64,000 nucleotides of DNA from Platanthera guangdongensis (taxonomy: Eukaryota > Streptophyta > Magnoliopsida > Asparagales > Orchidaceae): NCBI GenBank assembly GCA_039583875.1, contig CM077160.1, positions 108,577,530-108,641,529 on the forward strand, read 5' to 3'. The position numbers and the translations under genes are program-made. Positions 59,696 through 64,000 of this stretch are shown in pieces; positions within the stretch are counted from its first letter, which is position 1, and the number at the start of each line of letters is the position of its first letter. The notes under the pieces are model-generated. The model did not search any database and was not told the DNA's origin. It was given only the letters and a program-made list of their open reading frames with translations.

Positions 59696-60414
59696 TGTAA
59701 CACCCCAGATTTTGAGAGAGGGCCGATTTGCGTTTCTGGAACTTTTTTGGTTTCTGGCAGGGAGCACACGACCTGCGACATGGGCGTGTCGCAGGGCATG
59801 TCGAGCCCGTGTCGACACTCGGCCCGGGGTGTCGACACTTCCGCTCGACATTGTGTCGAGACCAGGGCACACGGCCTGCGACACGGGCGTGTCGCAGGGC
59901 GTGTCGAGCCCGTGTCGACACTCGGCCCGGGGTGTCGACACTTTCGCTCGACAGTGTGTCGAGACGAGGCATACGGCCTAGGACACGGGCGTGTCCAAGG
60001 CCGTGTGGGTCTGTTGACGATCCTCAGTCGACGATGTCCACTCGACGAATGTCGAGTGTCGAGTGTCGAGACTGGGGCACACGGCCTGTGACACGGGCGT
60101 GTCACAGGGCGTGTCCCGCTTGGTCGACGATCTTCGCTCGACGTTTTTCCGCGGTGTCGACACAAAGGCTATCGACGAGTGTCGAGACTTGGCACACGGC
60201 TTGTGACACGGGCGTGTCCCAGGCCGTTGCACTTCTCGGGTTGTTTCGGGGCCGTGTCGATGGAGGCACACGACCGGCCACACGGCCGTGTCATTGGGGA
60301 CATGGGTGTGTCGGATCGAACACGGGCGTGTCAGATGCCCGTGTGCTGTTCCAGGCACGTCGATTTGAGATGGTGAATGAGGCACACGGCCCTGGACACG
60401 GGCGTGTGCCAGGC
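59696..60414 (+). repeat. 3' LTR of element D, first 719 bp
   Basis: Matches 52287-53010 with scattered substitutions. Cut after ...GTGTGCCAGGC by the LTR of C. The remainder should follow C outside the window, preceded by a repeat of the last five bases (CAGGC). Confidence 0.95.
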
Positions 60415-62112
60415 TGAAAGATATTGTCCCTAAGCACCTAGAGGGGGGGGGTGAATAGGTGACTTGAATCTTTTTAACTTTTTTAGGCAGCAAACAGATA
60501 ATATCACAGAATTATATCTAATTTATCACAGCACACATTCAGCAATCACAGCAATCCACAAACACACAGTAGACACAGAGTTTTATAGTGGTTCCCCAAG
60601 CTTTGGGTACATCCACTTTCCCCCTTCGCCTATCTAGCAGTGTACTAGATTCGGCCAAACTTCTCCACTAACTCAGAACCCAAAACAGGCTCCTACACCT
60701 CAGGCCCAAGGCCCTACAACTCAGCTTTTCCACAAAGCCTACACTCAGCCACAAAGGCCTACACTCAGCCACCAAGGCCTACACTCAGCCACCAAGGCCT
60801 ACACTCAGAGATAAAACTCTCCTACCCTCAGCCTTTATAATTACAGGCTTACAAGACTCAGATCCAAAGGATCCTACAAGATAGAATGAATACAATAATG
60901 TGACTCAATAACTCAGAGAAAAGAGAGAGAAGAGTTGTGATTTTCTTGATGAGTTCTTGGAAGAACTCAGCTGGACTCAATCTGACTTAGCTTTCTTCAA
61001 AGCTTCTTGAAAGTAGAACTCAATAAGATTGACTCCTTCTGCAGTTGATCCTTGATCTCTGCTACTTAAGGTTCAGAGTCGATCTGAACCCTTCTTCTCA
61101 GTCTGGTTCCAACAACTGATTTCTTGGATGGAGCTCTCTCTCTCCAACTTCTTAGATCTTCACTTGATAGCTAGATCTTCTTTAGACAATTACTTGATCT
61201 GAACTTTGACAACTTTAACAACAGTTTCTGTAGACTGTATAAGCCTATTTATAGGCCTTCTTCATGGTAACCGGCTGGTCCGGTCCATAACTGAATTCTG
61301 ACAATTCTGACAGGTGCTGTAGACCGGCTAGAATGGCAGCTGTCAAGTCATCCAGTCAGTTCTTGAAAATTCTGTAACTGTCTGCAAGTGTCGAGACTTT
61401 CTGTCTTTAAGTGTCGACACTTATAGACCAAGTGTCGACACATGTTGTCGAAGTGTCGACACTAGTCTACAAGGTGTCGACACAGCTCTAGGTGTCGACA
61501 TTTTCTTCAAGTGTTGAGTCTTCAGCTGAGTGTCGACACATACTTTCTTGTGTCGACACTTTCTTCAAGTGTTGACTCTTTTGTTGTGTGTCGACACATT
61601 GTTCTGGGTGTCGACACTTTCTTTAAGTGTTGACTCTTCTGTTGAGTGTCGACACATTGTTCTGGGTGTCGACACTTACACTTAGTCTCTGCTAACTTTT
61701 GCTAAGTGTCGACACAGCTCCAAGTGTCGACACTTTCTGATGTAGACACAGCTTCACTGGGTGTCGACACAACTGTTAAGTGTCGACACAGTTTCACTGC
61801 ACTTTCTTCATTGAGTGTCGACACAGCACCTTGTGTCGACACTTTCTGTCTGGTGTCGACTCAGCATCCCTGGTGTCGACACAATGACTCCAAGTGTCGA
61901 CACTGCTTGCCTGGGTGTCGACACAAGTCTTCTTAAGTGTCGACACTTTCCCTCTGGGTGTCGACACATGGACTTAGAAACTTTTCTTCTTTCCTGCAAA
62001 TACTTAACCTGCACAAGGTAACTCAAAAGCACATCAAATACATTTTGATGTATATCATTGAGTTGGGTGAGGCTTCTTCAAATCAGGTACATTTAAACCA
62101 ATGTACCCAACA
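60415..62112 (-). repeat. 3' LTR of element C (1698 bp)
   Basis: TGAAAGATATTG...GTACCCAACA. It includes the G-run inverted repeat at 60435-60461, short CACTCAGCCACAAAGGCCTA-type repeats at 60740-60800, a TATAAATA box on the minus strand (61246-61253) and the GTGTCGACAC array (61388-61972). Confidence 0.93.
61246..61972 (-). promoter_or_regulatory. U3 of LTR C: GTGTCGACAC array and TATA box
   Basis: About twenty-five exact or near copies of GTGTCGACAC or its half site, often GTGTCGACACTTTC or GTGTCGACACAGC, lie upstream on the minus strand of TATAAATA at 61246-61253. Same order as in LTR B. Confidence 0.7.
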
Positions 62113-62126
62113 ATCTCCCCCTATTT
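62113..62126 (-). promoter_or_regulatory. Polypurine tract of element C
   Basis: Minus strand AAATAGGGGGAGAT before the LTR start, as in A and B. Confidence 0.9.
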
Positions 62127-62403
62127 GGAGAAGTCATAACCCTTAGTCAATGATATACACCATTCATAATTAAATTACAAAATGATGTAAAGCAGGATTA
62201 TATATAGCATGGTAAACATAAACATGTATCAATCACACATGTATACATAGACATCATCACAGAACAATTATGAAATAAATTTATTACACAACAAATTTAT
62301 CACACAAAACATTGTTCCAATACTTTGTCATATACAAAATTCTAAAGTTTACAGAATGTTTTTTATCAAAAGAATACATAGTAAACTTAAGAAATTTTCT
62401 AAG
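62127..62403 (-). other. 3' untranslated region of element C
   Basis: AT-rich, no gene. The equivalent region in B is 7214-7464. Confidence 0.6.
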
Positions 62404-64000
62404 CTATTTTTGTTCAGCCTCCTTAATGACTATTCCTTTTCCTGACTGAATCTTGGCTTGCATAGAAGCTTCAGCATCTTTAGTTTCAGCAGGCTTCTTC
62501 CCTTTTAGCTCCTTCTTCTTGAGTTCCTCAGCCTTAATCTTTTGCCTTTCAAAATAATGATAAGGCTTAGGAAAGTACTTGCTAGGCTCCTGAGCAGTAG
62601 GAGGTAGCTTTCCCATCTTGGCCTTCCTTCTGTACTAGACTATAGCCTCCTGCCTAGACTCATGTTTTCTCCATTCAGTTTCAGAAAACCACTTATTCAT
62701 GTCTTGAATGTTATCTTTGGCAGCTTTCCAGGCAGTCAAAATAATATTCCTAGAGGTGGGGCTCCACTGCTCAAAGTCTGGTCTTTGTTCAGCTTGCTCC
62801 ATGAACCTCTTCTTAGATAATCTGGTTTCTTCTTCAGCTTGCTCTTTTAAAATAGCTTCCTGCATGGCTTCAGATACTGGCTGAACTACTTTGTCAAGAA
62901 TGACATTGTCCTTTCCCCCAGGTGGGCTATACATGGACTGTATGTCAGCATGAACCATATCAAAATCTGGAGGAGGGTAGATGACTTGAGCCACTTCAGG
63001 TTGCTCCCCTCCTAGATATGCAGGATGAATTCCAGATTCAGCAACATTGTCATCATCACAAAGAGGAGGATAACCCAGTGTAGCTCTGATAGAATTAGAT
63101 ATCCACTTGGCATGATCAGATCTAGCTTTGAATAAGACCCTCTCCCCCTTTATGACTTCTCTTTCCATGTGATCCCTTAAGTCATCTTTCTGAAATCGAA
63201 TTTGGGCATTTAAATAATTAACTCCATCTCTGTAGAAAGGTTTGAGCCTTTGGAGTTTGTTAGTGATGATCTTCTCAGAGTCTAGTATAGCATTCTTAAC
63301 AGCAGTTATGCTCTCTTGCAGTGCTTTGTCAAAATCTGCTTTAGCAGTAGCAGTAGAAGTGGAAGGTCCAGCACCTATGTTCTTTAGTTCTATGACAATT
63401 GCATTATGAGATGCTGTCAGATTGTCATTCATCCTTATTTGGTTTTCTAGAACATACCCCTGCTTCAGTGCTATGTTATCTACTTGAGCCTTTATTTTCT
63501 CTTGATGAGTTGCCAAGTACACTACTGCATTCCCTCCTTTGTGGAAGCAGTCTGTCATCTCCTTCTTATTAAGATTCATTTCAAATCTTATTGACTTAAT
63601 ATCCTGGGACAAATCAAACTGTAATGATTTCTGCCCTTCATCCACATACTTCTCAATTGCTTTTCTGTGCTCATCCAACTTGATCTGCATAGCAACCATC
63701 AGTGCACTATAATCAATTGATGGTGCTGGCTGAACTATAGGCTGTGGTGCTATGGTTTGTAATGCCTTCTTGTAACTTTGGCTCCTTCTTCTGAAGACCT
63801 GCAATTTCTTCTTCTTTGCCCTTGCAGCATCCTCATCTTCAGAAGCTGATGTGCTGGCAATTTCTACCCTCTCCTTAGGGCTTGGGGGCCTCTCAGTCTG
63901 CACATCTGGTGCCTTCTCAGTTTCTTTTCTTGCAGGCTCTTCAAGAATTACAACTTGCTCCCCCTCAGCTGGAGCTTTCTCTCCTGCAGCAGCTATACTT
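62404..64000 (-). pseudogene. Third ORF of element C, C-terminal part, one stop
   Basis: One frame from the right window edge to 62404, about 532 codons visible, broken once by a TAG at 62635-62637 where B has a Gln codon. It is closely similar to the B third ORF throughout (for example WSPTSRNIILTAWK, GYPPLCDDDNVAESGI, FDLSQDIKSIRFEMN), with an acidic linker, coiled-coil-like helix and basic tail (SGKGIVIKEAEQK). It continues upstream beyond the window. It shows that two of the breaks in B (8521) and C (62635) are independent recent losses. Function unknown. Confidence 0.85.

Larger units (their letters stand above)
52287..60414 (+). mobile_element. Chromodomain gypsy retrotransposon D, 3' LTR interrupted by C
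   Basis: Plus-strand Ty3/gypsy element inserted in the 5' LTR of E. It has a 5' LTR at 52287-54879, a primer-binding site, gag, a putative intron, pol with chromodomain, a polypurine tract and the first 719 bp of the 3' LTR, which C splits at 60415. It is the youngest gypsy element of the nest and the least decayed, with two nonsense codons in pol, both at Trp positions. The flanking AGCAC (52282-52286) is the probable target duplication. Confidence 0.95.
60415..64000 (-). mobile_element. Sirevirus-type copia retrotransposon C, 3' end only
   Basis: Minus-strand Sirevirus inserted into the D 3' LTR. Its 3' LTR (60415-62112), polypurine tract and the C-terminal part of its third ORF are in the window. 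The LTR plan and third ORF are closest to B (same LTR ends TGAAAG...CCCAACA, same GTGTCGACAC word) but clearly a separate family or subfamily. Confidence 0.93.

Overview
This window is plant nuclear DNA made almost entirely of LTR retrotransposons. I see no host gene, tRNA, rRNA or bacterial feature. The evidence is copia- and gypsy-type gag, protease, integrase, reverse transcriptase and RNase H domains, primer-binding sites complementary to initiator tRNA-Met (TGGTATCA...), polypurine tracts and paired LTRs. Three elements are Sirevirus-type copia elements, two are chromodomain-bearing gypsy elements and one is a Tat-lineage gypsy element with a second RNase H. This points to a repeat-rich angiosperm; the species cannot be named from this sequence.

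Layout of the left tower: a degraded gypsy element H (22649-25163 and 32978-33134, minus strand) is split by a 7.8-kb copia element G (25164-32972, target duplication CCCCA). Its other end abuts Sirevirus A (about 1-22648, minus strand; its 3' LTR is cut by the window edge). A is itself split inside its integrase by a complete Sirevirus B (5543-17700, minus strand, target duplication GTTTA).

Layout of the right tower: a Tat-type gypsy element F (about 33135-42039, minus strand) carries intron-containing antisense genes and a 193-bp tandem array downstream of pol. It is interrupted by gypsy E (from 42040, minus strand). The 5' LTR of E is interrupted by gypsy D (from 52287, plus strand). The 3' LTR of D is interrupted by Sirevirus C (from 60415, minus strand), which runs off the right edge. 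This is a four-level nest, F > E > D > C.

Three signals stand out. (1) Gypsy families D and E each have a GT...AG intron-like segment (71 and 88 nt) at the same codon position between gag and protease. In both, its removal joins two different reading frames and its retention ends translation just after Gag, so splicing could set the Gag to Gag-Pol ratio. (2) Nearly every LTR here carries an array of short self-complementary CG-containing words (GTGTCGACAC in B, C and D; TCGTCGA/TCGACGA in A and E; CTCGCCGATCGGCGAG-like in G). (3) In Sireviruses A and B the family's own LTR word is repeated again in the spacer between pol and the third ORF, followed by a TATA box and that ORF's start codon. 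This looks like an internal copy of the LTR promoter.

All elements are at least partly dead. Most breaks are premature stops of the kind expected from methylcytosine deamination, plus single-base slips in homopolymers and lost catalytic residues.
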